64,000 bases of DNA from Dimorphilus gyrociliatus (taxonomy: Eukaryota; Annelida; Polychaeta; Dinophilidae). The stretch is from NCBI GenBank assembly GCA_904063045.1, contig CAJFCJ010000008.1:1178001-1242000 (forward strand), read 5' to 3'. Positions 1 through 11,855 of the stretch are shown here, piece by piece. Position numbers and translations under genes: made by a program. The notes under the pieces are model-generated. The model did no database searches. It had not been told where the DNA came from and saw nothing but the letters and a program-made list of their open reading frames with translations. Every line of letters begins with the position of its first letter. The first letter of the stretch is position 1.

Positions 1-389
1 TATATATATGTAATTTTTTTGAATGAAGCAAAAAACTCTATTCCACTCAGCAATAGTGTACAGATCTGGTTATTATCATTACTTTATATGGCAAACATAC
101 TCTAGCAAACCGTACTATCTCTAGGCAAACAACTTGCATCGCATAAATTGAAATTAATGTCCTCGGAGGCTTGTTATTACTTTAAAGCTACACCACTATA
201 CAATTTAACAGTTATATCAATAAATATATGATAAAAAATTATGTTCAAATTATTATCAATAGTAAAATAACATTAAATCTCATATTACAATCTTTTGTAA
301 AGGAAACGTCCGAAAGAAGTAAATTTGTCCTAAGATTTTCTTATTCAGCTGTTTAACATTACTACTTCTGATATAGGGTAGTTTATGTA

Positions 390-393
<4 letters not shown>

Positions 394-428
<35 letters not shown>

Positions 429-440
429 CTCTCTCTCTCT
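394..440. repeat. (AC)n-(CT)n compound microsatellite
   Basis: About 16 AC dinucleotides run directly into about 8 CT dinucleotides, followed by an imperfect TTCTTCGTC tract. This is simple-sequence DNA with no coding content. Confidence 0.95.
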
Positions 441-997
441 TCTTCGTCTTCGTCTTCTTTTTCTATCTCTCTTTTCTTTAGCTGTCTTTTTTTCTTTCTT
501 TCCCTAACCTACATATCTGTCTAAGTGACTACCTATTTCTTTATCAATTGGCTGTACGTTTATATAATAAAATGATATTTTAAACATGGTCAATATTATT
601 ATAAGTATTGAAAAAACATTAGAATTGGTCTATTTTTTATTAGAAAATCGGAATTAATGTGTAAATTATGAATGAAATCTAATATCATTCAATACTCTCT
701 AGGCTTAATAAAAATCAAAGAACGATTTATATTTTGGACAGTTAGTTATTTAATTAAATACTAATTAATAATAGTTTTACAAAATTTTAGGGAAAAGGGA
801 AAGGGGAAAAAGGTTCATCAATCATTTTCACAAAAAACAAAAATCTTTCATAAATTTCTTATTTGTGATCGTTTAGTTTAGTCAATGTTTTTTTGGAGAA
901 AGCAAGCTTGTAGAGCTATTTTAAAGAAATCTAATCAGATCTTGCTATTCACTGTAAGACTACTTATTCATTCGAAAGTTCTCTTGCAGGAATGGTA

Positions 998-1053
998 AGG
1001 GAGAGTAGCTCAATCGATTAAGTCACAATTTTTTGCCACCATCTCGATTCATC
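998..1053 (+). repeat. Degenerate tRNA-like A/B-box segment (possible SINE relic)
   Basis: GTAGCTCAATCGATTAAG (1005-1022) resembles a tRNA D-arm / pol III A box. About 30 bases later, CTCGATTCA (1043-1051) resembles the T-arm B box (GGTTCGATTCA). The acceptor and anticodon stems do not close, so this is not a functional tRNA. A tRNA-derived SINE head is the likeliest reading; a chance match is possible. Confidence 0.35.
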
Positions 1054-3504
1054 ATTTTTAATAAAGATCTGACTGGAAGATGCTGTGTTGTAACGTCACA
1101 ACAAACCAGTTATAGTGTTACGGTGGGAGAGAAAGGTTATAAAAAAGAAGAAGAGGAGGATGAGGGGGAGGAAGAGGAGGAAGTAGAGCAGGGTAGTTTA
1201 AAATAATTAAACAATTTCATTTTTTCCTTTGTAAAACTTAAAAAAATATTAGTAATTTTATTTAGCCAAAGTATGACTAGCATTTTAATATTACTTAACT
1301 ATTCAATGGCTTTCTATTTGTAATAGAGTAACAAAATATATAGTATTTTCTATATATAGCTTTAAAACCCCTTTCCACGCCCATTTTCTTTCAATATATA
1401 TGCAAAAATTTCACAGAAGATTACAAAATCTACCTTTTCAGTTCTGTATAATGTTTTTTTTGCAGTAACAATAATACCTTACACGCAAGAATACTACTCA
1501 TTAAATTTCACCGTTTGTTTCTATCAAGTGTATGTTAAAGTAGGCTGATATCTTTGAGACTTTTTTTTAAATGTTTAAATGGATATTATAAAAGCATTTG
1601 CTATTACTTGAATCAATGAGACATTGATTTATGCAACCAAACATATATCCCTCGAAAACTGAGGATTTTGATTATTATAAGAAAAGCATTACATTTAAGC
1701 ATTTTTTCAGTTTTAATACGGCATTGAAAAATGTTATAAAGTGGAAAAAGTGTGGGAAGTGAGTATGAGTAAAATCTCCCAACCGCAATAAAAGCCGCTT
1801 CAGGCGTTTTGACTAAAACGCTTCGTGTCGCTGACATTCTTGTATACACCAGATTAAAAAAAACCTATATAAATAAATAAGACAAAGCGGTTGAGAGGGA
1901 AGGGCGAGAAAGAGAAAGACGTTAAGATTAATGGAGTAGAGGTGAGTTGTATAACATAGATTATAGGAAAAAGCGTGGGAAAGGGTTAAGGCAAAGAGTA
2001 GTACACGTGAACGATCTATTACATATTTAAACTGATCATCCTGTATTGTTGATCAGACCCACTTTCCTATCAAAGAAAACCCTAACTTATTAGCAATCAG
2101 TTTATTTGTAGTTTGGTTTGTCAAGATAAAGAAGGGAACAAAAGGGTTTATTTGACAAGGTCTACTAATCCTCTTCCTCTCTCTTACTCAAATTTCTCAT
2201 TTCTCTCCTCTCCTCAGCTGTTAATAATTCTCGTCTTTAAAATATTTCGATTCTAACACTAAAAGTTAGACTCCAACTTCTATATTATGGCTGCTTACGT
2301 TATTACATTAAGGGGATGAAAGCGTTTAGTATTGTGAGTCATCTTACCCTAACGTTGTTAATAGACCCATTAAAATAGTATTAAATAGGTAACTAGGTTA
2401 CTAGACAATGAGCGCTTATAATTTTAGAATATTTTGAAATCGATTAAACACCCGAAAAAGTGCTAAAATCTTGCCAGGTTAGTTGGTTTTATAAGGTATT
2501 CTTCTCTTTGTTAATTCCTATAATAGATCAAATATCAGATTGAATTCTAAAGCTGCTCAATATACAATTGAAAACTGATGAATGGAATATATTGAATAAA
2601 AGTTTTAGCTTAATTTCTCATAAAAGTCATAGCAGACGGCTTATTCAAAAAAAAGAAGAAATTTCTACTTTAAACTTAAAAAAAATTGTGCAAAGAGAAT
2701 AGATATAAGAGATCAGTGACCTATCAATTAAACCTATTAAGAATAAAATGCCTAAAAGGAAAAGGTAATTTTATATATTAACATTTTTAATATATGATAG
2801 GAAAGTTAAAATTTAGCAGAGTTATAGTGTTCTTTAACATTACCTTTTCAATGATTGAAAAACGAGAGATTAAAAATAAATAGACACCTTTTATAGATTT
2901 TAAATTTAAATAAATAATCAATAAATAATGTTAACCTACATTGATTCATATTATAAGCTATAAGTTTGCTGTATGTACCTCTGATATATACTATATAGTC
3001 TTTTAAAAGAATAATAATATAGGAGAAATAGATTAGAATAGAGTTGTAATTTGCGCATAATGGATTAAACCATAGTAAAAGGCTTTTGTAATACTGTCGT
3101 AGTCAGTTGTAATAAATTATATAAGATTTTACAAATGATATCACGGACGTAATTTTTAAAGTAAAGTTCTAATAGAATTTCTTTTTTTCTACTAAATTTT
3201 TCCCATTCGTATAGGTTTTTCGTTATTCTTTCTATTATTTATTTAGAATTGCTAAACGCTTAATAATTCCTTTCTAAATAACACTTTTATTATTTCCCTT
3301 TTCTTTCTCTTTTGAAGGAAAAAAATTATTGAAATATACATATAATCCTTATATATTTATCCAATCGGTTCAGGATAATTACTCTCCTAGGCCTACTTAA
3401 AAAAACCCATTCAACTTGTTGATATAGACCCCAATAGTACATAGTTTAAAAAGAACTGCATTATTATGTATGAAATAGAAACACTTAATTAATTATTTAC
3501 TTAC

Positions 3505-6500
3505 GCAAATCCAAGTTTACTGTAATCGTCATCCTGATCAGGCCAGGTTAACATGCATTGAGTTTTTTCGCAAATTTCCTGCTTCTTAAGCTGAGCGAAG
3601 AATATATTTGGCACGGATATAATCGACGATATTAACCAGATAAGGGCTATACTGAATAATATCGACTTGGACGACATTCGGGGTTTTAATGGGTGTACGA
3701 TAGCTATATATCTGGCATAAATAAAGTATAATATTTAATAAAAAATAATTTAAATTAAATTTAATGTATTAGTGTATCTCGGATGACAAACCTCTCCACA
3801 GCAATCGCCATGAACGTTAATACGCTAACTGTGATTGTGCAGGGCGCTAAAAACATACTGGTTTTGCAGAAGGCGGAACCAAACCACCAATCCTCCTTGA
3901 GCATGTAAAGGAAGTTGAAGAAGGCGTTGAAAATGGAAATTAATGCGTCGGCAATAGCCAAATTGACTAGGAAATAATTCGTAACGGTTCTCATTCTCTG
4001 TTATAAAATTATCAATACGTTTAATATGTTTTATCATCCACCGGGAATATTCAAAATGAACTAGCAGAACATACTATCCAAAAATTATTCCATGTCCAAT
4101 ACCCACTCTACCCCTCTTCGTTTGCTTCCTCTCTCACTAAAACCTATTTTTCCCCCTCTTTCCCTTTCTCCCACACCATTTGGTTTAAGTAGATATTCGT
4201 TGCATTGCTTAAGGCTTTGCTTCAATTGCTATGTTCCCTATCTACTTTGAATTCTGAATTGATGGGAAAAAACTTACTTTGTGAGCTAAAACTATCCAGA
4301 TAACAATAATATTGCCTACAGCTGCAATGGTAATCATCGCCATGAATGCCACTATGAACGGTAACTGCAAATACAGACAAAAGATGATACTATGTAGAAA
4401 TTCTTTTACAATTAACACCTACAAGTAGAATAAATTAAAGAACAATATGCATAGAATAGCAAATAAGATTAGGAATTCTTTGATAATAGAAAAATATGTT
4501 GATGAACTAGTAAAATTTCATGTAATGAAATACTATTTCAAACAATGGTATAGTAACGAAGTAAATTAATTCAGGGATTATTACAATGACCATCTCTTAT
4601 CAAATAACAATCAACCTTCAGTCATATAAATTTTGTCGAACAAAATATTACAAGCTCTGTATATAATTTAATTAAATCGTTTATTAAAACAAATTATATG
4701 CTTATATATTAATATCCAATTTTTACACTTTAAAGACTGAAATATTAAAAAAGAAATATTTACAAATATAGCTGTATACCTACACAATAAACTATAACAG
4801 ATTGTCAAATTTGTAAATTTTCGTATTTTATTAAATTTTATTTTTAGATTTACAGTTTATATTTGTCCTAAATACACACATACATACGTACATATACATT
4901 ATATTAACTGTATATAAACTGTATATACATACTATATATTTCTAATAATTGTGAATATATGTGTAGGTGAAGAACAAAATGCCGTAAAATATACATATTG
5001 TTATATTTTAAGATACAATCTGCTGAATTATCAATTTTGAATTATTACTTTCTATATTTAACAACTGAGATTTTAGGTATTTTATAATTTCTTCTTTTAG
5101 TTTTTTTGCATACCTAAAGAGTAATTAACCTTCAATTATGCAAAAAAAAATTTTCTCTCAATAGCTACAACTTATTATTTTAGTATGAAAGATTATTAAT
5201 TAAGGAATTTGCATCTTAATGAAATAAAAACCAAAATGTTAAGAAAGCAAATACATATTTCTTTTTAGCGTTATCAAGGTGTTAGAAAGAAAAGTCTAAC
5301 AATAATAAAATAACTGCAAAGTTTATATTTTCTTTAAGAGATTATTTTTATCAATGGAGTAGATCTTGTGATTAATCCTTATTAAATATACAAATAATAG
5401 TATTTTTTCTACTTTTTTTACTATTTATTCAACTATAGTGAAAAAAAAGGAAAACTGTTTGTTGGAAGAATCTATTGCAAAATGTTTAATAATCAATATC
5501 ATTCCCATAGACATTCTCTCTTTTTTTAAGTACATATTTAATACTGTACACTTGAATACTTTTTTTGCAAGCTGGTGTATTAATTTTTCCCTAAAGTCTA
5601 ATTTTTTAGTGTTAAAATGAAGGAAAATCTCGTAAAAAATAATATTCCGTGAATAGATAGTATACTTTACACTGTAATTTATATTTATATGTAGAGAAAA
5701 CATCCCATAATTATTGTTTACGAAAGGACAATATGTTTAAATAAATTAACTTATTTGTATTGATAAATCAGAGAGAGAGAGAGATATTGCGTAGGAGTAG
5801 GCATAAAGTTGTAGGAGATATATTAAATTTAATAACAGTATTGCATATGATTTTTTTTAAATATTTCATTCAAAGACAGTATTGCTTTTGATGAAAGCTC
5901 TACTCTCTTTTGCTCCTTCTCTACATTCGACATAAAAAGTTTGAACATTAAGAGGGACGGACAAATTTTTTCTTTTTTTGATTTTGTCATCTTTTTTTAT
6001 TCATTCATCATTCTACTTTATATTTCCCTACAATAGGTATATACTGTATATATATAGCCTAGATGTTTTAAAAAATGTCTTATACTCATGTTTCCTTTGC
6101 TATATCTTAAATTGATAGTTGGACTTTTAATTTTTTATTTTTTTTGAGGGAGAGGGTATTTACATATTTTTACTATTGTATATTGTATGAAAAATCTGTA
6201 ACTATTTGAGTTACAAGACTTTTGGGCCTATATTGTATTACTCTATGCTTATACCGCCTGCTAGGCAAGATTTTTGCTTGATAAAAGGTATTTCAAAGGA
6301 TATATTGTCCTTATGAAAGTGAATACAAACCCTTTAAGCATACAGATTATCAAGGCGCGCTTATGTAGTGTATCACATGTAAGAACTGGCGTGACAATAA
6401 CCGCTTCTTATAAATTTTCCTATAATCGTTGTTTATTCTAATAGATCAGGAAAATACATAAATAGTATATGTAATTGTTGTAAAAAATCCATTTTTTGTG

Positions 6501-7077
6501 AGAGCATTGTAATTAGTATTGTTAATTCCTTGTTTATATTTGTATAATTAGAATGTTTTTTTATTGCAAAATAAACGAAAGAAAGAGAAATTAATAGAGC
6601 AAAATGTAGACCTTATTTTATTAACTGATCAAAAGCTTTATTTATCGTTAATCCTAATCCATTAATAAACGAAGAGAGAAGATATTGATTAAAATCTATA
6701 TTTGCAACTGTGAAAACTCACTATATTGTATTAAGTCAGTTAATCTTGATTATATACTCAAATCCATTATTGTCCATTTTGTAATCAATTATGGTCTGGT
6801 TTAATTTCTAATAAACACACTTTTAAACTTTCTCAGATGCAAATATCAGGCTAATTAAAATTATTTTACAATTATATAAACGAAATCTTATTGGTTAATT
6901 TTTTTCTCGCAGCCGCATAATTTTTATTGTTAAATTAATAATAAAGAAAATTAATAAAAAATTAATTAATAGATATTCCTCTTTGAAGGTGATTTTTTTT
7001 TCTTTTTTTATTTACAGTACCTGGATATACCATTCCATATCTGAAGAGCATTCCGACGAATTCGTCGAATTCGACAT
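3505..7077 (-). CDS. Tachykinin-like peptide receptor (rhodopsin-family GPCR), 5' four coding exons
   Basis: Coding exons on the minus strand are 7021-7077, 4278-4364, 3792-3997 and 3505-3711. Each is bounded by GT-AG and they join in frame to 185 residues. Exon 1 gives a 19-residue N-terminus with NST and NSS glycosylation sites. Exon 2 gives TM1 with the Gly-Asn pair. Exon 3 gives the TM2 motif NYFLVNLAIADAL, the Trp of DWWFG, the ECL1 disulfide Cys and TM3. The codon for Arg117 of ERY is split across the 3792/3711 junction. Exon 4 gives ERYIAIVHPLKPRMS, TM4 and the ECL2 Cys in CMLTWPDQD. The run HKRMRTVTNYF, the WxFG loop and the CMxxWP loop are typical of insect and vertebrate tachykinin/neurokinin receptors. 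TM5 to the C-terminus are missing here and lie beyond the left edge. The ligand is predicted to be a tachykinin-related peptide; the subtype is inferred. Confidence 0.87.
4365..7020 (-). other. Intron 1 of the tachykinin-like receptor
   Basis: A 2.66 kb intron lies between donor GTACTG (minus strand, next to 7021) and acceptor TTGCAG (next to 4364). It is AT-rich, with TACTGTA-type palindromes near 4920 and 6045. I saw no exon inside it. Confidence 0.7.
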
Positions 7078-7130
7078 GTTTTCTGGTGCCAACCAAGTCG
7101 AGACAAGAAGTATATTATGCGCAACTTGAC

Positions 7131-7145
7131 AACGCCACCTAACGG
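7131..7145 (-). promoter_or_regulatory. CTCF-like motif upstream of the GPCR
   Basis: On the minus strand this reads CCGTTAGGTGGCGTT, matching the bilaterian CTCF pattern CCNNNAGRKGGCR throughout. It lies in the putative 5'UTR or promoter of the tachykinin-like receptor. Assignment rests on motif shape only. Confidence 0.4.
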
Positions 7146-7421
7146 CGGTCTATACTAACGAAATTACCGTTAATGCACAAAATGCGACCTTTAAAAATAC
7201 CCGACCATGCGCCACACATCATGAGCTTTCGTTTCTAATTACAGATTCGCTATTTTTTTCCTTCATCTTTATGAAATCTTCAATAGGTAAAATATATACA
7301 TTATTTTGAAACTTTTAGCCATTATCCAGGAAAAACGAAAGAGAAGCTCTTAAAATCCTTTACTCTGCTACTACTCTATCTTGTCCATTCCTATGCTCTT
7401 TCCATCTATTTTCAATATACC

Positions 7422-7425
<4 letters not shown>

Positions 7426-7471
<46 letters not shown>
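7426..7471. repeat. (TA)n microsatellite
   Basis: About 23 nearly uninterrupted TA units, followed by a TGTCCGTGCGTGTGTGG tract. Confidence 0.95.
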
Positions 7472-7475
<4 letters not shown>

Positions 7476-7809
7476 GTGCGTGTGTGGATATGCACGATAC
7501 ATATGTCAAACTAAAATGATAAGAATCACTTCGTTAAAATCAAATTTTAAATTTTAAAATAAAAAGCTTTTCAGTTGAAAAACAATATTAGAACCAGCCT
7601 CTTTAAAAATACGTTGAAAAGGCTAAAAAATAACTATAAAAACTAATAATTATTAAATAATTTAAGTATGCTATTGTTTTCTTTTGTTATATATAAAGAA
7701 TATTTCATAGGAATATGAGTACAGAGAACAAAACAATTATATAAATATTAAAATGTATAAACATTTTTTTTTATTTAAGGAAAGATAAAGAACATTAATA
7801 ACTTTGAGT

Positions 7810-10597
7810 ATGTCTATAACAACAGAAAGCACTAAACCAGAGAGTTTAATTAGAGAACTTATCAATGATCCAGACTTTAAGCAGGCATATAAATCGTATG
7901 CACAATCGGATAAGGAAACGATGATGACTAAAATGCTAAAAATTTGGCTAAGGGATGCTGGTTTATTTGAGGGAGGTTGGAGCGATGGTAGTTATGATAT
8001 TGCTTATACTAAAGCCGGAGTTAGAACGAGCTTCAGAAAAGCAGACGTAAGTTTACAAAAAGAGTTCTCTTGCTATTCTGTTAAGTAGGTTTGTGAGAGT
8101 TGTAAAAACAAGAGGACAACGGTAAAATAGAGCGCTTGTCTGTAGTAAAAAGTGTATAGAGAGGTAGGGAGAGAGGGAGCAGCGTTGAGAGGAAAGAGTG
8201 AAAGGCGAAGGGGGCGGAAGATTTAGGAGTTGGCAAGGGAAAGGATTAGCGTTTTTCAATTTACATTCGGATAGAATTATTTTTATTTTACGATTTCAAT
8301 AGACTATTTATTTAATAGAGTTAAAACGGTAAAATATATAATGGCGATATAATTGTAGTCAAATTTCATTCGGACAAAAGTTTCAAATTCATAACAATTA
8401 AATATACGAAAGTTTTGGGTAATGTATGAAGAGAAACAGTATATGCATGAAGATTTATATTTAAAACGACATGTCTTTCTAGTAAGAATTTTTTTAAAAA
8501 CTGTAATTGACTCGAATTTAATTATGAATGAAACTTATAGGCAACTAGTTAAAAAATATTGATTAAACAATACATGAGTTCGAAAACTATTCTCACTATA
8601 TGCGGTATATACTGTATATATATAAAGTAGTATATATGCACTGGATAATATATTAAAAATTATAATTATTTTTATATACTAGAATTGGCAGATGGGCCTA
8701 AGTAACGTTATCAATAACAAATAGCTAATTGAATAACCTATGAACTATATTAAGTGTTTTTGTAAATTTTCAAAGTGATACAGTATTATGAGCTATGGAA
8801 TGCTTATTAGTCTGTAACGGAAAAATACGGGTTGAGAGAGGAATATGTCACCTGAGGAAGTTACGCTTACACATTCGTGTTCTGGGAATAGAGAAACCTC
8901 AAAGGAAGAGACCTCGTTAGGGTTTCTCGAATAAAAGGTGACTCGAACTGCAATTCTCGTTGAGGTTGTACATTACATGATGAGTGTTCGATATCCTTTG
9001 AGATCGAACCTTTATCTTCTCATAGGGTTCTCTGTAGACTAACCGAATAATTATAACTATTGAAACCGCTGATAAACTCTTTGAATCCATCCTTATCATA
9101 AATGTAAAGAGCATATCTATACATAGTAAATCGTATTCATCTTATCCTCATTATTGTATTCTTTATATTATCTTAGTAAGGGCGGTTTATATGGCAAACC
9201 TATCCGGCGTAATCATAAAACAATAGCAAAACGTAAAATGCATATTTGATAATTCATATTAATATTAGCTCATTAATTAAATTTATATAGCTTGTATATT
9301 GATCATATCAGTTTTGGTACTCAATAGCAGAACTGACTGACAGACCTCTGTTGGGAATATTGACATATTTCTAGTCTTTCCTTCGAGACTTTTCATCTGT
9401 ATATCGCTTTCTTTTCTCAGTTTATTCATTCATTTATTGTCCTTCTTTAATATCAGTGTGTCTCTGCTAGAAACAACTATACTTGGTTTCTGTATTTATA
9501 AACATCATATTAGAAGACTAGAATGTTTTGAATATAAATATGATATGAATTTTCACATCTCATATATACCCTTTTCTTTCATTTTATCTGTCTCAAGACT
9601 TTATTTTTCCTTCAGATAAATGAGATGCAATCGACATTCTCTAGTTTGTAATTGATCGGGTCGTCTTTTATCGTTTATTTGTCTTTATTTTGAGGTAAAA
9701 TGTGATTTTCCAGTTTGCCTTTGGCCCTTTGCTGTCTTAACTAGAGAAAACTATCCGAAATTTTGTAGATATGAGCGAAATTTAGATCTTTTATCCCAAG
9801 GTAAAGAATATTTTTTTTACAAAAATATCGTTAAACAGATAATATCTTTTCCCCTTTCTGTCCAAAGTCTAAAGTCAAAACAAGTCGTAATATTTCTGTT
9901 CTGCATAAATTATCTTATATTAGATACAACCATTTGAAACATAGATCTTATAGATAATTTTTATATAAACTGTAAGTTATTAAATTTACAAGAAGCTACA
10001 GCATACATTTGTACGAGTCAATAAAGTCTAATTACAGATCCGAATGAAAAATTTGCACACAGTCACTAGCAGTCCATGTACAACGCCATCTGTGGACAAT
10101 TCACAATATATGTTGACTAAGACTTTTTTCAATATATAATCCATTTATGGTGGAATCATCTTTTCCATGAGCTTATAATTGAACTTCATCAAATCATAAA
10201 ATGTATTTAGCACGTAGATAATAATTTCAATGTCAATTTAATTAAATTTCAGCTATTCAAAGTGTTGTTAGTCGTGTCTAAAGACTATTCTAAAGCAACC
10301 AAAGGATGTGAAAGCATTGATGCAATAAACGAATTTTGTCAGTTATTAAAGAATCAAAAAAGGCAACTAAAGAGCATAACAGCTAACAAGAGCGTCACTG
10401 ATCGATTGACGGACGTTTCCAAATATACGGGATCTCATAAGCACCGTTTTAATCCTGACGGAACAGGAAGAGGAATTGATGGTCGAGAATATCGTGCTGA
10501 GAATAAGGGCTATGTCTCAGGTTATAAGGGTCAAGGGACATATGTTAAACAATCCCCCGAAGATAGTGATAATCAAAGACTGAAAATTGAAAAATAA
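7810..10597 (+). CDS. Tubulin polymerization-promoting protein (TPPP/p25-alpha family)
   Basis: Two exons, 7810-8046 and 10253-10597, join in phase 0 (GAC|GTAAGT ... TTTCAG|CTA) to give 193 residues, a usual size for invertebrate TPPP. The ATG at 7810 is the first Met of the frame. Residues 1-130 form the helical p25-alpha core. The C-terminal half carries the diagnostic block: LTDVSKYTGSHKHRF at 131-145, then GTGRGIDGR at 149-157 (the GxGxGxxGR motif), then GYVSGYK at 165-171 and a GTY tail. Family members bundle and stabilise microtubules and bind GTP; many are linked to cilia, flagella or glia. That fits the tektin gene in the same window, though linkage proves nothing. An AATAAA lies about 155 bp downstream of the stop. 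Confidence 0.93.
8047..10252 (+). other. Intron 1 of TPPP
   Basis: A 2.2 kb GT-AG intron. It holds a purine-rich tract (about 8155-8250, many GAGAGG units), a hairpin with 8-bp arms GAGAAACC/GGTTTCTC (8891-8898 and 8921-8928), and a CTCF-core-like site at 10083-10091 on the minus strand. No exon was seen. Confidence 0.75.
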
Positions 10598-11855
10598 TGT
10601 AAAATTAATGCTAATTAAGTATTGCAATAGATTTTCTTTATAACATTAATAGAACATATTTTCAATGGAGTAATAAGCCACTGTTTTTCCTTTAGTATTT
10701 CCATCGTCCACTATTTCGTTTAGAGCAGTGAATATACTGATCAGATACGGTTGAATAAATTAATAACTTTTAATCTCAAACCACAGTCCGGAACGTTTTA
10801 CCATAATGCTAATGCTCATTACACATTATGTTAAAAAGAGTTCATAGTTTCCCATTTCTCATGTCTTATTCATTTAATTTCTTCAATTATTCTTATAATA
10901 GCTTTATTTCCATTGTTTCCTTTGTTAAATTCATTTAATTAACATATCAGAAATAGAAACTTTTCTCATTTAAGGGTATTAATCTTTTGATAATTTATCT
11001 ATTTCTCCATCGTTTCTCTCTTATCAATAATTTCTTAAAAACATGACAAGACATTTTATCGGATAAAAATTATTTTTCATTTTATCTTGAAGAAGACCTT
11101 ATCAAACGTTCGGATGCACTAAGATAACAAGAAATGTTACCTTTATCTTTTTGTCAATATGTGATTTTCATTTTTAAAATAGTCTATATTCTGTGCAAAA
11201 TTAGAATTGGGAATCTCTTATTCTCTCTCTTTTTTTATCTTATATATATATCTATCTATATATATATTGTATACATATGAATCAATTAGCTCTATCGATT
11301 CTTTTTTGTTGTTTGCTGTTAAATACAAATTTCCCCTTTCTCAGTCTACCCTTCATTTCTATTTTCCTAACAAAAGAGAGGAAAAATCTGTCTCTTTTTC
11401 ATTTTCCAAGTTCTTGACTTTCCTTATGCGAATTATAGAAGTAAAGAGAACTTTAATGAGAATTTTGTTTTAATCATATAAACTTAAAAATCTCTGAAAT
11501 GTTCGTATCAAGCCACTAATAAGTTATCTATATAATGAGATTGTTGCAAGGATTTCTTATGAAAAATGGAATACCCACTTAAAGAAATAACATGTTAAGA
11601 GCAAGGCTATATGTTTTTTATTATCTGATATGGATTTTGATATATTATATCTTATACTTAACTTTCGAATTAATTTATTAAACAATTTTTAGAAACCTTG
11701 ACATTTAGGCCAAATTTACAACATTCAATTTTAGATAATACAAGAAAGCATCTGATATTTTGATGTAAATATCCCTATAAATAGGCATTGTCAGCTAAAT
11801 ATTTAGAATCATTCGATTCGCAGATCTTGATTAGTACAATAACTTTGAATGAAAG
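10598..11855. other. Spacer between TPPP and the esterase
   Basis: AT-rich spacer. It contains an AATAAA near 10752 that may end the TPPP transcript, and presumably the esterase promoter. No coding segment was recognised. Confidence 0.6.

Larger units (their letters stand above)
1..3496. other. AT-rich spacer, probably 3' intron of the GPCR gene
   Basis: No coding exon was recognised on either strand. The GPCR exon ending at 3505 has a clean donor (GTAAGT on the minus strand), so the transcript must continue leftwards. I looked for TM6 (Cys-Trp-Leu-Pro) and TM7 (Asn-Pro-x-Ile-Tyr) codes on the minus strand and found none, so the 3' exons are probably left of base 1. The stretch holds the AC/CT microsatellite, the tRNA-like relic and a GA-rich tract near 1147-1190. 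Confidence 0.5.
7078..7809. promoter_or_regulatory. Shared divergent upstream region of the GPCR and TPPP genes
   Basis: The GPCR start codon (minus) and the TPPP start codon (plus) are 732 bp apart and point away from each other. The interval contains a CTCF-core-like site (7132-7140) about 55 bp upstream of the GPCR ATG, a long TA repeat, and a pyrimidine tract ending in TTTAAG at about 7779 that could be a 5'UTR splice acceptor for TPPP. I saw no other gene. Confidence 0.45.

Noticed and set aside
8047-8088. Read-through extension of TPPP exon 1
   Set aside because: The reading continues to a stop only by crossing a strong donor (GTAAGT). The second exon at 10253 supplies the conserved TPPP C-terminal half in phase.
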